From NCBI RefSeq assembly GCF_000375545.1, contig NZ_AQXF01000001.1, positions 236,893 through 300,892 of the forward strand: 64,000 bases of DNA, in the 5' to 3' direction. Below, piece by piece: positions 17,758 through 25,570 of this stretch (positions are counted from its first letter, which is position 1; the number at the start of each line of letters is the position of its first letter). The DNA comes from Kordiimonas gwangyangensis DSM 19435 = JCM 12864. Lineage in GTDB: Bacteria; Pseudomonadota; Alphaproteobacteria; Sphingomonadales; Kordiimonadaceae. The notes below the pieces were generated by a model. That model saw only the letters and a program-made list of their open reading frames with translations. It searched no databases and was not told the origin of the DNA. Both the position numbers and the translations under genes were made by a program.

Positions 17758-18741
17758 ATGCAGGCAATTGAAGACATGCTCGGTATCGCGGTTGTTGACC
17801 TCCTGTCGTTTGCGGCGGGGCTGGTGGCGCTTCTGGTGATGTTCGCCGTTTATCAGGCGGCACTTGTGCGCGACCCGATGAAAGGCCGTGTGAAGTCGCT
17901 GCAAGGCCGGCGTGATGCGCTCAAGGCCGGTCTCATGACCACGTCCAAGCGCCGTTCGCCAGTCAAGAAAGTGGACAGTGTTGGCGCGCTCCGTGCGCTT
18001 GCGGACAAATTCCAGCTCCTGCAGAAGGAGCAGACAGCCAAAGTCTCCCAAAAGCTGACCCAGGCGGGCCTGCGCTCGTCCGACGCTGTGGTGATCTATC
18101 AGGTGGCGCGGCTCACACTCCCGCTTATCATGGGCCTTGTGGCGGTGATGCTGTTCTATGGCCTTGGTTTCATGCCGGGGCATGAGAAGATGCACTCGGT
18201 CTATTCAGCCGCCGCCGTTTTCCTCGGCCTCAAGCTGCCGGACATCTACATCGCCAACATCAAACAGAAACGCACAGACGCGCTCCGTAAGGGCCTGCCG
18301 GACGCGCTCGACCTTCTGGTGGTCTGCGCCGAAGCCGGCCTCACGCTCGATGCCGCGCTCAACCGTGTCGCCAAGGAACTGGGCCGCGCCTGCCCTGAAC
18401 TGGCTGACGAATTTACCCTTACCTCCATCGAGCTTGGCTTCCTGCCTGAACGGCGGCAAGCGCTCATCAACCTCTCGGAACGGGTGGACCTGCCCGCGCT
18501 TCGCGGTGTGGTCACCACGCTCATCCAGAGTGAACGTTACGGTACACCGCTCGCGTCCTCACTGCGTGTCCTCTCAAATGAATTCCGGAACGAGCGGCTG
18601 ATGAAGGCGGAAGAAAAGGCAGCGCGCCTGCCTGCTACGCTGACCGTACCGCTCATTCTTTTCATCCTGCCTGCGCTCTTTGTGGTGCTGATCGGCCCTG
18701 CTGCCTGCAAGGTAGCGGACGACTTCATCGGCAAGGGCTAG
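17758..18741 (+). CDS. tadC: Inner-membrane platform protein TadC
   Basis: 327 residues, also T2SSF family, with the typical LPDALDLLVVCAEAGLTLD segment and a second half-motif near ERYGTPLASSLRVLSNEF, flanked by membrane helices. It is the partner of TadB. It is the last gene of the pilus operon and is followed by a strong terminator. A TadD-type TPR lipoprotein, present at the end of many Tad loci, is not found in this window. Confidence 0.93.
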   Translation: MQAIEDMLGIAVVDLLSFAAGLVALLVMFAVYQAALVRDPMKGRVKSLQGRRDALKAGLMTTSKRRSPVKKVDSVGALRALADKFQLLQKEQTAKVSQKLTQAGLRSSDAVVIYQVARLTLPLIMGLVAVMLFYGLGFMPGHEKMHSVYSAAAVFLGLKLPDIYIANIKQKRTDALRKGLPDALDLLVVCAEAGLTLDAALNRVAKELGRACPELADEFTLTSIELGFLPERRQALINLSERVDLPALRGVVTTLIQSERYGTPLASSLRVLSNEFRNERLMKAEEKAARLPATLTVPLILFILPALFVVLIGPAACKVADDFIGKG

Positions 18742-18796
18742 CTTCAGATCGTCGGCGGCATTTCCGGCCCGGAAATTTTCCAAGTGCTGCCAGCAC

Positions 18797-18832
18797 ACCG
18801 CCACTGACCCCGGTGTCAGTGGCGGTTTTATT
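18797..18832 (+). terminator. Strong intrinsic terminator after tadC
   Basis: A perfect 12-bp stem (18797-18808 with 18815-18826), 6-base loop and a T-rich tail, 55 bp after the tadC stop. Confidence 0.9.
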
Positions 18833-19001
18833 TACCTGTCATCAAAATGTAGCGAATCACCCTCTCGGGAACGTGAATAGGCGTTCAACGAACGCTAAAC
18901 CTTGTGTCGAAAACTGCCAAAAATCGCTTATTTTGTTGCGCTGCACCCAGCTTTTTTGGCTATTTTCCAACAGTTTGGGGGAATGTGATCAGACAGGCAT
19001 T

Positions 19002-19145
19002 GACCGCGAGGCCGATATTTGGTTTCTTAATGGAGCGAGAGGGCACGACTCGTTCGTGCTCACTCCTATTGCGGTGTGCGTGACTGCCGCCGCACTATCC
19101 TCGCTGTCGTGACTCGGGCCGGGTTTTTACCCGGCCATTTTTTTG
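19002..19145 (+). ncRNA. Candidate structured small RNA with its own terminator
   Basis: An intergenic element that folds well on paper. The closing stem pairs GACCGCGAGG (19002-19011) with CCTCGCTGTC (19099-19108), nine of ten pairs. Inside, GGAGCGA (19032-19038) pairs with TCACTCC (19060-19066) except one position, and GCACGA (19043-19048) pairs perfectly with TCGTGC (19054-19059). TGCGG (19070-19074) can pair with CCGCA (19090-19094). A terminator stem of 8 bp (19117-19124 with 19129-19136) and a T-run follow at once. No protein gene ends here and tadC already has its own terminator. Closing stem, open 5' side, main hairpin and a small hairpin on the 3' side recall 6S RNA topology, but the element is short and I do not make that assignment. 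Confidence 0.5.
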
Positions 19146-19440
19146 CGCAAATTCCGCACACGTTTCGCACACATCATGCACAGTGTGCGGATACACAGAA
19201 CTCACAGACAAATCGGATACAAAAGGAAAAGGCGGTCCCGGCGAACCGGAACCGCGCTTTAACAGACTGCCGAAATGTGACGAGAATTAGGCGGCAGCCT
19301 GAAACTTGGGTGAAAACGACCATCCTTGGCAGTACTGGTTTGCAGGCAAATGCTCTGCTCGTTTTCTGTTGCCCCTATCATGCCGCCTGACGTAATATCG
19401 ATCCAACAAATAGATTTGAATATTATAATCGGGTCGTTCG
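19146..19440 (+). promoter_or_regulatory. Upstream region of oxyR, no gene
   Basis: About 295 bp between the preceding terminator and the oxyR ATG. I find no credible reading frame. The last 40 bp are AT-rich (ATAGATTTGAATATTATAAT) and should contain the oxyR promoter. A partial ATAG-type spacing could be an OxyR self-binding site, but it is too weak to assert. Confidence 0.35.
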
Positions 19441-20364
19441 ATGAGCTTTCCTCCTACCCTCAAACAGCTTCGCTATCTTGTTGCGCTGCACCGCACCAAT
19501 CATTTTGGCAAAGCGGCAGACGCCTGCCACGTGACACAGTCTACCTTGTCCGCCGGCCTGCAGGAGCTTGAAAACCTCCTCGGTACCCAGCTTGTGGAAC
19601 GCACCAAAAGGAGCGTGATGTTCACCGCCCTTGGGGAAGAGGTGGTCAGGCGTGCGCTGGTGATCCTGAATGACGTGGATGACTTGACCGACATGGCGGC
19701 GGCGGCGAAAGACCCACTCAAAGGCATTGTACGGCTTGGGATTATCCCCACCATTGCACCGTTCCTGCTGCCGAAGATCATGCCCGAAATCCGCAACGCG
19801 CTCCCGGACCTTGAGCTACACCTGCGGGAAGATAAATCCGCCGAACTGTGCGAGCTGATTAAAACCGGCGAGCTTGACCTTGTGCTGTTCGCACTACCGT
19901 TCGCTTGTGGTGACGTGGCTGAAATGCCGCTTTTCCATGACCCCTTCCTGGTCGCTTTCCCGGCTGGCGAGGGGCCCGAGAACGGCATCAACAGCACCGA
20001 GCTTGATGAAAGCCGCCTGATGCTGCTTGAGGAAGGGCATTGCCTGAGGGAACATGCCCTTGAAGCCTGCCAACTGCTTGGCCGCGGTGCGCGGCGTGAG
20101 CTTTCGGGCACCAGCCTCAATACCATCGTGCAAATGGTTGCGGCCGGGCACGGCATCACGCTCCTGCCCGGCATGGCAGTCGAAGCGGGCCTTGCGGAAG
20201 GGGCCGGCGTTCATGTAGTGCCATTCAAGGACATGGTGCCCACGCGCACCATCGGCCTGATCTGGCGCAAGACCAACCCGCGCGCCAAAACCTTTGAGGC
20301 GCTTGGCAATGTGATCAAGAAGGTGATGCACCACCACGGCGAGAACCTTGCCTGTGCTTCCTGA
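19441..20364 (+). CDS. oxyR: LysR-family hydrogen peroxide sensor OxyR
   Basis: 307 residues. The N-terminal winged helix-turn-helix (LRYLVALHRTNHFGKAADACHV, about 9-30, and QSTLSAGLQELE) is LysR type. The C-terminal co-inducer domain carries GHCLREHALEAC with Cys201 and Cys210 nine residues apart, matching the Cys199/Cys208 redox pair of E. coli OxyR that forms a disulfide on peroxide exposure. It should act as a tetrameric activator of peroxide-defence genes. No catalase or peroxiredoxin gene is next to it. A small Cys-rich gene starts 11 bp after its stop and is likely co-transcribed. Confidence 0.93.
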   Translation: MSFPPTLKQLRYLVALHRTNHFGKAADACHVTQSTLSAGLQELENLLGTQLVERTKRSVMFTALGEEVVRRALVILNDVDDLTDMAAAAKDPLKGIVRLGIIPTIAPFLLPKIMPEIRNALPDLELHLREDKSAELCELIKTGELDLVLFALPFACGDVAEMPLFHDPFLVAFPAGEGPENGINSTELDESRLMLLEEGHCLREHALEACQLLGRGARRELSGTSLNTIVQMVAAGHGITLLPGMAVEAGLAEGAGVHVVPFKDMVPTRTIGLIWRKTNPRAKTFEALGNVIKKVMHHHGENLACAS

Positions 20365-20375
20365 GGGACACAACT

Positions 20376-20693
20376 ATGTCTGCCAACTATGGTGTTTGTA
20401 TTTATCGCCGCGGCATTGAAAGCGGCACGCTTGACGCGGAATGGCTGGAACCCGGCATGGCAGCGCCGTGCCGTGGCTGCGCCGTTGGTGGCCCTGCCGA
20501 CAGTGTTGAAGGCAGCTACAAGGTTACCTATTTCTGTGCAGAGGGTGGTGTTGCCGCGCAGTTTGACCTCACGATCGAACGCAATGGGAAAGCCTATCTG
20601 TTGAGCTGGAGCAAGAAGGGCCAAACCGCATGCACTGGTATTGGCATACCCCTCCCCGATGGCGGTATTGCGCTGGCCTATCACGCAATCTGA
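20376..20693 (+). CDS. Small Cys-rich protein of unknown function downstream of oxyR
   Basis: 105 residues, not recognised. Five cysteines at 8, 32, 35, 54 and 86, including a C-x-x-C (PCRGC). The composition is otherwise mixed beta-type, with no signal peptide or membrane helix. The 11-bp gap to oxyR predicts co-transcription. CxxC plus several lone cysteines next to a peroxide sensor suggests a thiol-redox or metal-related role, but this is inference only. Confidence 0.6.
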   Translation: MSANYGVCIYRRGIESGTLDAEWLEPGMAAPCRGCAVGGPADSVEGSYKVTYFCAEGGVAAQFDLTIERNGKAYLLSWSKKGQTACTGIGIPLPDGGIALAYHAI

Positions 20694-20705
20694 CGAGCGA
20701 AAGCC

Positions 20706-21125
20706 CTAAACCCGTGGGCTTGCTTTGGCGACGCCACGCCAGAAGCCAAGCATCTCTTCTACCCGGTCGCCAGAATAATATTCTTCCCGCGCGACCATGC
20801 CGCCCTGCCAATATTGCACATGAATGCCGTTCACCGCGCCCGTACCATAATCGTCGTGCGCGAAGCGGCTGCGGTTGTGCAGCACTGAAATGCCGCGCCC
20901 GGCATCAGCATGCACAAGGTCGACAATGCCTTCAAAGCTGGAGCAGGTATCAAGGAAGTTGGCCTGACGTTCCCGCGCTTCCTGCGGGCCCTCGGCAAAG
21001 AGAAAATCATTTTCAAAAAAACGGGCGTCGTGCCGATAAAATTCTTCGAGCACAGGCAGGACCTCGCCGTGATTGAGCATACGAACAATGCGCTCAATCC
21101 GGGCCGCAAAATCGCTTCCGGGCAT
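20706..21125 (-). CDS. SnoaL/NTF2-like fold protein
   Basis: 139 residues with the cone-shaped alpha+beta NTF2/SnoaL pattern: an N-terminal helix (ARIERIVRML), EEFYRHDARFFEND, and beta strands ending VARE-EYYSGDRVEEM. Members include steroid isomerase-like enzymes, polyketide cyclases and non-catalytic binding proteins; the substrate is unknown. ATG 21125 is chosen because GGGGAG lies 6 bases upstream; the longer in-frame extension is not supported. It converges with the oxyR pair. Confidence 0.6.
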   Translation of the reverse strand: MPGSDFAARIERIVRMLNHGEVLPVLEEFYRHDARFFENDFLFAEGPQEARERQANFLDTCSSFEGIVDLVHADAGRGISVLHNRSRFAHDDYGTGAVNGIHVQYWQGGMVAREEYYSGDRVEEMLGFWRGVAKASPRV

Positions 21126-21247
21126 TGTGGCTCCCCATAATGCAGCGCACACCGCTCCCTGCCCCAAAGCGACGGCACTTCATAAAAAATAATCCACCCC
21201 TCTTGTCAGGACAAATGGCACGGGGTTGCCCCTCCAAAGTTTCGGGC

Positions 21248-21412
21248 AAAAAAATGCCCGCTGCCAGCGAGGGGATAGGAGGACACGCCGAGGCAGCGGG
21301 CACAGCGTCCTATATGGACGTGCGAGGAAATCACGACGGGAAAGAAACGCCAGAGGGCGGTTCAGGGAGTGGGCACCCTCAGATCGGGGGAGGGGCGCTT
21401 CTTTCCCGTGAC
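21248..21412 (-). ncRNA. Candidate three-hairpin small RNA with terminator
   Basis: On the minus strand three hairpins follow each other. First, ACGGGAAAGAAGCGCC (21409-21394) pairs over 16 positions with 21351-21336; its single imperfect position is a G-U wobble on this strand but an A-C mismatch on the other. Second, a CGTCC-ATATA-GGACG hairpin (21320-21306) is extended by CGCA/TGTG around a bulge. Third, TGCCCGCTGCC (21302-21292) pairs perfectly with 21265-21255 and is followed by seven Ts (21254-21248), a terminator. It lies between the stop of the GNAT gene (21482) and the start of the next minus-strand gene (21125). It may be a free small RNA of about 165 nt or a processed 3' UTR. Confidence 0.5.
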
Positions 21413-21439
21413 TTGATACGGTAAAGATGGCACCACTGG

Positions 21440-21458
21440 ATCAATTGGTCCAATTGAT
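21440..21458. promoter_or_regulatory. 19-bp palindrome, operator-like
   Basis: ATCAATTGG-T-CCAATTGAT: perfect 9-bp arms around one central base, about 30 bp upstream of the first hairpin of the minus-strand RNA candidate, where a promoter would be expected. It could be a repressor site for that RNA. Confidence 0.4.
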
Positions 21459-21481
21459 TAAAATTCTGATTGTGATCGCCT

Positions 21482-22444
21482 CTAGCGATCATGAGTGCTT
21501 TGGAAAACCCACTCTTCCACCACGGCATCGCGGTGTGGCGAATGGAAGCTGTCTTCGCCGATGCGTTCAAACTCGCACTTCTCAAGCACGCGGATCGATG
21601 CAGGGTGATCTTTTGCCACGCAGGCATGGAGCCCGCCTTCAAATTCAGGTGCGCCCATCAACCACGCGCTCAGTGCGCGCTCCGCCAGCCCTTTCCCCCG
21701 GTAAGCTGCCCCAAGCCAGTAACTGACCTCCCAGCGACCCTCACGCGTAAAAGCACCAATGTAACCCGCCACCGCGCCTTCATAGAGGATGACAGTGAAA
21801 TGCGCGCCCTTGGCGATATAGCCTTCAATGCGCGCCTGCATCTCCGCCGGGCTGTTGTCCCGCTTGCCGCCACCAGCCTGATAGAAGGCATCCTCGTCAA
21901 GGAAGGTATGAAGCACGTCAAAGTCAGCGGCCAGATGGGGGCGCAAGCGAATATCGTCACGGTAGGCGCACTTGAAAAGCGGCATGTCACCTTCACGCCC
22001 CATGGAATGCACCACACTTTCGCCCACGCGCACAAAGCCAACCTTTTCCAGCACGCGGCCAGAGGCCGGGTTGTCCTGCGCGTAACCGGCATAAATGGGG
22101 CCCGCAATGCCGTGGTCACGCACAAGATCCACCGCCAACTGTGCAGCCTTCGTGGCTAAGCCCTGTCCCCGGAAGTCCTTGCCGATGGCATAGCCAATTT
22201 CAACCTCGTCATCGCGGAAGAAATAGGCAGCGTCACCCACCAGCACGTCGCCCTGATAGACACCGCGATGTGCACCTGTGCCCTCACGCTCCATGGCGCG
22301 GCGGCTTTTGATGCGTTCCTCCGCCCATTCGGGCGTAATGGGATGCGGCACCGTGCCTGCCATGACCGCGATGGAACTGTCATTCATCAGCTCGAAGAAT
22401 GCCTGGAAGTCCTCGTCCGGTACCGGCCTAAGCTCGATGCTCAT
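21482..22444 (-). CDS. Tandem GNAT N-acetyltransferase
   Basis: 320 residues containing two RimJ/RimL-like acetyltransferase domains in series. The first, about 1-165, has the acetyl-CoA loop DFRGQGLATKAAQ and NPASGRVLEKVGF. The second, about 170-318, has YRGKGLAERALSAW and HPASIRVLEKCEF. Both retain the Q/RxxGxG/A pyrophosphate loop, so both could bind acetyl-CoA. Substrates may be a protein N-terminus or a small amine; unknown. The stop codon lies within a 7-bp inverted repeat (21473-21491). It is followed downstream by the structured RNA candidate. Confidence 0.85.
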   Translation of the reverse strand: MSIELRPVPDEDFQAFFELMNDSSIAVMAGTVPHPITPEWAEERIKSRRAMEREGTGAHRGVYQGDVLVGDAAYFFRDDEVEIGYAIGKDFRGQGLATKAAQLAVDLVRDHGIAGPIYAGYAQDNPASGRVLEKVGFVRVGESVVHSMGREGDMPLFKCAYRDDIRLRPHLAADFDVLHTFLDEDAFYQAGGGKRDNSPAEMQARIEGYIAKGAHFTVILYEGAVAGYIGAFTREGRWEVSYWLGAAYRGKGLAERALSAWLMGAPEFEGGLHACVAKDHPASIRVLEKCEFERIGEDSFHSPHRDAVVEEWVFQSTHDR

Positions 22445-22534
22445 GGTCTTGCTTTCAAATTATTTTGACGTGTTGGAATTATGTGAAACTATCCCAGTGT
22501 TTGGTGCGCAAAGCAATTGGGGAAAGGACATTTC

Positions 22535-23143
22535 ATGCTCAAACTGATTGAAGGCAAAAAGCTTTTCATTCCGGTTGCCCTGATCCTCTACGGCTTTGTT
22601 TTCAGCCAGCTTGACGCCGCAGGCGGTTATGTGGCTGGCCTGCCGCGCGTGATGGCGCCGACCGCAGACATGGCTTTTGCGCTGTTCTTTTTTGCTTTCA
22701 CCGCCTCATCGCTGATGCGCCTTGCCCCTGGCCCCGGCCCCAGATACCTGATGCGCAACCGCCGCTATATCGGGCTGTCCTTTGCGCTGGTGCATTTCAC
22801 CCATGCGGTGCTGGTGCTTTCCAACCTTGCGCTGACGGATGCCACCCGCCCGCTTGGCGTGCTGGCCGTGGGTGCACTGGCCTATGTGTTCCTTGGCCTG
22901 ATGGCGCTGACCAGCAACAACGCGTCTGTGCGCAAGCTGGGCGCCAAGCGCTGGAAACGCCTGCACAAGGTGGGCAGCTACTATATCTGGGCGATCTTTA
23001 CCGTCACGTCGCTTGGCCGGGTGCCGGAGAGCGGCGCCAGCTTCGCAACGCTTTGGATCCCCACCCTCTGTGTGCTCGCCCTTCTCCTGCGCATCGCGGC
23101 ATACCAGAAAGGCAAACGCAAACAGCAGGCGACCGCCGCTTAG
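22535..23143 (+). CDS. Ferric-reductase-like (heme b) membrane protein
   Basis: 202 residues and six predicted helices. FALVHFTHAVLVL and WKRLHKVGSYYIW place histidines in two helices as in ferric reductase-like/MsrQ-type cytochromes, which carry b hemes and pass electrons across the inner membrane. There is no NAD/FAD domain, so it needs a partner that is not encoded next to it. ATG 22535 is preceded by GGGGAAAGGACA; upstream in-frame starts are weaker. No MsrP-like gene is adjacent, so an MsrQ assignment is not made. Confidence 0.65.
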   Translation: MLKLIEGKKLFIPVALILYGFVFSQLDAAGGYVAGLPRVMAPTADMAFALFFFAFTASSLMRLAPGPGPRYLMRNRRYIGLSFALVHFTHAVLVLSNLALTDATRPLGVLAVGALAYVFLGLMALTSNNASVRKLGAKRWKRLHKVGSYYIWAIFTVTSLGRVPESGASFATLWIPTLCVLALLLRIAAYQKGKRKQQATAA

Positions 23144-23145
23144 AC

Positions 23146-23164
23146 GGCCGCCCCGGCCTTTATT
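23146..23164 (+). terminator. Weak short terminator
   Basis: GGCCG-CCC-CGGCC (23146-23158) followed by TTTATTT between two convergent genes. The stem is only 5 bp, so the call is tentative. Confidence 0.4.
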
Positions 23165-24218
23165 TCACCAGCGCATCCAGAAGCGCCTGCCGCATGGCGG
23201 GGAAGTTTGTTTTGTCGGTTACCGCCCCACCATAGGCCGCGCCCGTGGCCGGATTATAGAGTGCAAGCGTGCCCCAGAAGCCTGAGTGCTCATAATAGGT
23301 AACATCGCCGAGCTGCCGCACAAATATGCCAAGCCGGTATGGGCTGTCTGACGGCAAGCCGTCAGCAGACAACATCACTTCAAGCGTGCCTGCTTTCTTG
23401 AATACCTCGCCTGAGAAAAGCGCTTGGAAAAAACGCGCCATGTCACGCGGTGAGCTGACAATGCCACCACCACCGTAAAGGTCCAAGGACGCGCTCCAGC
23501 CGTAGGTGTCCATGCCTTCAAACATCTGGTGCGCACGGCGGTCAGCGATACCCTCGCCTGCTTCCATGATTTCCCAGTAGGTATCCGGCAGGCCAATGGC
23601 ATCAAGGCCAAGGTAGGCACGCGCAGCCGCGGCGAGGCTCATGCCTGCCTGCTTCTCGATGATATGGCCGAGGAGGACATATCCGGTGTCGGAATAGAAA
23701 AACCGTTCGCCCGGCGTGCCCACAGGGTCTGTCCAATCCACAAGGCCTCGCAGGTCCTCTTCCCGCGTCCACATATGGCTGGTGTCCTTCAGGATGGTGT
23801 CAAAAAAATCCTGGGTTTGTGCGTGGTCTGCCATGCCAGAGGTGTGCGACATCAATTGCCTTACTGTGATGACGTTCGCGTCATAGCCGTCCTCGGCCAA
23901 CGTGGTGGCATAGGCCGGGTCAATATAGCGCGCGATGGGGGCTTCAAGATCGAGCTTGCCGTCTTCCCAGAGCCTGAGCGCGGTCGCGGCCACGTAGGTT
24001 TTGGTCACACTTGCGATGCGGAGCGGCGTAGTGGCGTTTAGAACCCCTTGCCCAAAGCTCATCTCGTCACCACTTGCGGTTACGCCATAGAGCGCTACAT
24101 CAGTCGCCTGAAGGTTTGCTTCCACTGTCTTGGATAGCGGCGGCCAGTCTGCCGCAATTGCAAAGTTTGGTGCCAGCACCGCGAGGCTGATGAAGGCTGA
24201 AAAAATGATTGTGCGCAT
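23160..24218 (-). CDS. Exported beta-lactamase-family serine hydrolase
   Basis: 352 residues with a signal peptide (cleavage near IAA at residue 22). The class C/S12 fold is shown by the nucleophile motif SVTK (IASVTKTYVAATAL), the second motif YSDTG in place of Y-x-N, and the C-terminal YYEHSGFWG resembling the HxG/KTG motif region. S12 relatives include D-aminopeptidases, D,D-peptidases and esterases; specificity cannot be read from sequence. It is one of three such enzymes in the window, in line with peptide or cell-wall fragment turnover in the periplasm. Confidence 0.85.
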   Translation of the reverse strand: MRTIIFSAFISLAVLAPNFAIAADWPPLSKTVEANLQATDVALYGVTASGDEMSFGQGVLNATTPLRIASVTKTYVAATALRLWEDGKLDLEAPIARYIDPAYATTLAEDGYDANVITVRQLMSHTSGMADHAQTQDFFDTILKDTSHMWTREEDLRGLVDWTDPVGTPGERFFYSDTGYVLLGHIIEKQAGMSLAAAARAYLGLDAIGLPDTYWEIMEAGEGIADRRAHQMFEGMDTYGWSASLDLYGGGGIVSSPRDMARFFQALFSGEVFKKAGTLEVMLSADGLPSDSPYRLGIFVRQLGDVTYYEHSGFWGTLALYNPATGAAYGGAVTDKTNFPAMRQALLDALVK

Positions 24219-24247
24219 GAGCGCCCTCCCTGTCTGATATTATTATG

Positions 24248-24276
24248 AAAAAGCCGGGACCAAAGGCCCCGGCTTC
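24248..24276 (-). terminator. Terminator of the amidohydrolase operon
   Basis: AAGCCGGG (24251-24258) pairs with CCCGGCTT (24268-24275); on the minus strand it is followed by a T-run, right after the stop at 24308. Confidence 0.8.
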
Positions 24277-24307
24277 CGTGTTTTACCCAAGCACGTCATG
24301 TGCCTTT

Positions 24308-25570
24308 TTATTTTACGTATGCCGGCGAACGCGGCAGGTCGATGTAGCGGTCGCGCAGTTTGGTCTGGCGGCTCACGAGCGGCACTTCCTCACCACGGAT
24401 GAACACTGCATCCGGGCTTGTCATCACCTCGAGCGGGTCACCATCCCACACCACAACGTCTGCGTCCTTGCCTGCTTCAAGCGTGCCGTAGCTGTCGGCA
24501 ATACCGAAGATTTCAGCCGGGTTGACGGTTAGTGCATCAACAGCGGCTTCCCACGGCATGCCCATGGCAACCGCGTTACCCGCGTTTTGAGGCACAAGGC
24601 GCGTGTTGTTGGTGTCTGGCGGCAGGAATGCCACTTTCACACCCGCTGCATGCAGCCGCGCGGCAGCCGCACCAGTGGTGCCGAGGCTGTCGAAGTCTTC
24701 CGCGAGGTTGCGGAGCGGGTTGAGCACAACCGGGATACCAGCTGCAGCCAACTCATCCGCTACCATCCATGCTTCCGCGCCTGAGGTTACGACAACCTTG
24801 ATGCCAAAGCGCTCTTTTAGCTTGATGACATTGAGGATGTCCGCCTTGCGTTCAACCTCGACAAGCAGCGGGATTTCGCCCGCAAACAGCCGGTCAAACG
24901 CCGCTTTGGCGCTATCGTACTTCGGCTTCTTGTCTTTTTTGTCATCGTCTTTCTTGTCGTCCCCGTTCGGGCGTGATTCTTCAAGCTTGGTGATGACCGT
25001 GTCCCAAAGGGCAGCACGGCTGCCGCCGTTCTTCTCAGCTGAACCTTCGTCCATGTCGAGACTAAGCACCGCATGCTCTTTGACGATCATGTTGTCACCG
25101 GCAAGCGCGATAACCGCACTTTGCCCGCGCCACATGTCCTTCGTCGAGCTGAAACCGGTCACCGCACGGGTCACACCCTCAATGCGGGTTTCAGGGATGA
25201 AGGTCGTCGCCGGGTTGAAAGCGTAGGTCACTTCGAGGCCAGCACCGTTCTTGGCGTCCGACGCGCGGGCATCGTTGATGCCGCCCGACAGGCTGACTTC
25301 CGTCAGGCCAAGTTCGGTACCAGAGGCCATGAAGCCTGCAGTCACCCATTTGCCGGAAGCATCGACCGTGCGGTAACCCGCCGGCACATCGCCGCCAGAG
25401 GTGACAGACTGCACCTTGCCGTCATGGATCAGGATGGTGGCGTTTTCCACCTTGCCCTTGCCGCCCATGGTGAAGGCGGTGCCGCCTGTGATGGCGACAT
25501 CTTCGGCATTAGCGCCCGCGGCAGCCATTGCGAGGAGGGACGCACCCATAAGCGTTTTCATGATGCTCAT
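24308..25570 (-). CDS. Amidohydrolase-like protein lacking metal ligands (pseudoenzyme candidate)
   Basis: 420 residues with a signal peptide (cleavage near ANA at residue 22). The N-terminal composite beta-sandwich (ITGGTAFTMGGKGKVENA), the LPPDTNNTRLVPQNAG region and the C-terminal EAGKDADVVVWDGDPL place it in the amidohydrolase superfamily. However, where active members have P-G-x-I-D-x-H-x-H it reads TAGFMASGTELGL, and no later His cluster replaces the other metal ligands. A Lys/Asp-run (DDKKDDDKKDKK) interrupts the middle. It overlaps its intact paralogue by 4 bases (ATGA), so the two are made together and may form a heteromer, with this subunit structural or substrate-binding. Confidence 0.8.
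   Translation of the reverse strand: MSIMKTLMGASLLAMAAAGANAEDVAITGGTAFTMGGKGKVENATILIHDGKVQSVTSGGDVPAGYRTVDASGKWVTAGFMASGTELGLTEVSLSGGINDARASDAKNGAGLEVTYAFNPATTFIPETRIEGVTRAVTGFSSTKDMWRGQSAVIALAGDNMIVKEHAVLSLDMDEGSAEKNGGSRAALWDTVITKLEESRPNGDDKKDDDKKDKKPKYDSAKAAFDRLFAGEIPLLVEVERKADILNVIKLKERFGIKVVVTSGAEAWMVADELAAAGIPVVLNPLRNLAEDFDSLGTTGAAAARLHAAGVKVAFLPPDTNNTRLVPQNAGNAVAMGMPWEAAVDALTVNPAEIFGIADSYGTLEAGKDADVVVWDGDPLEVMTSPDAVFIRGEEVPLVSRQTKLRDRYIDLPRSPAYVK

Noticed and set aside
19002-19108. Assignment of the plus-strand RNA as 6S RNA
   Set aside because: Topology is similar, but it is shorter than known 6S RNAs and I cannot confirm the conserved bubble sequence without a covariance search.
18813-19112. 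99-codon frame between tadC and oxyR
   Set aside because: Starts inside the tadC terminator with a GTG, has no ribosome binding site or family resemblance, and overlaps the RNA structure instead.
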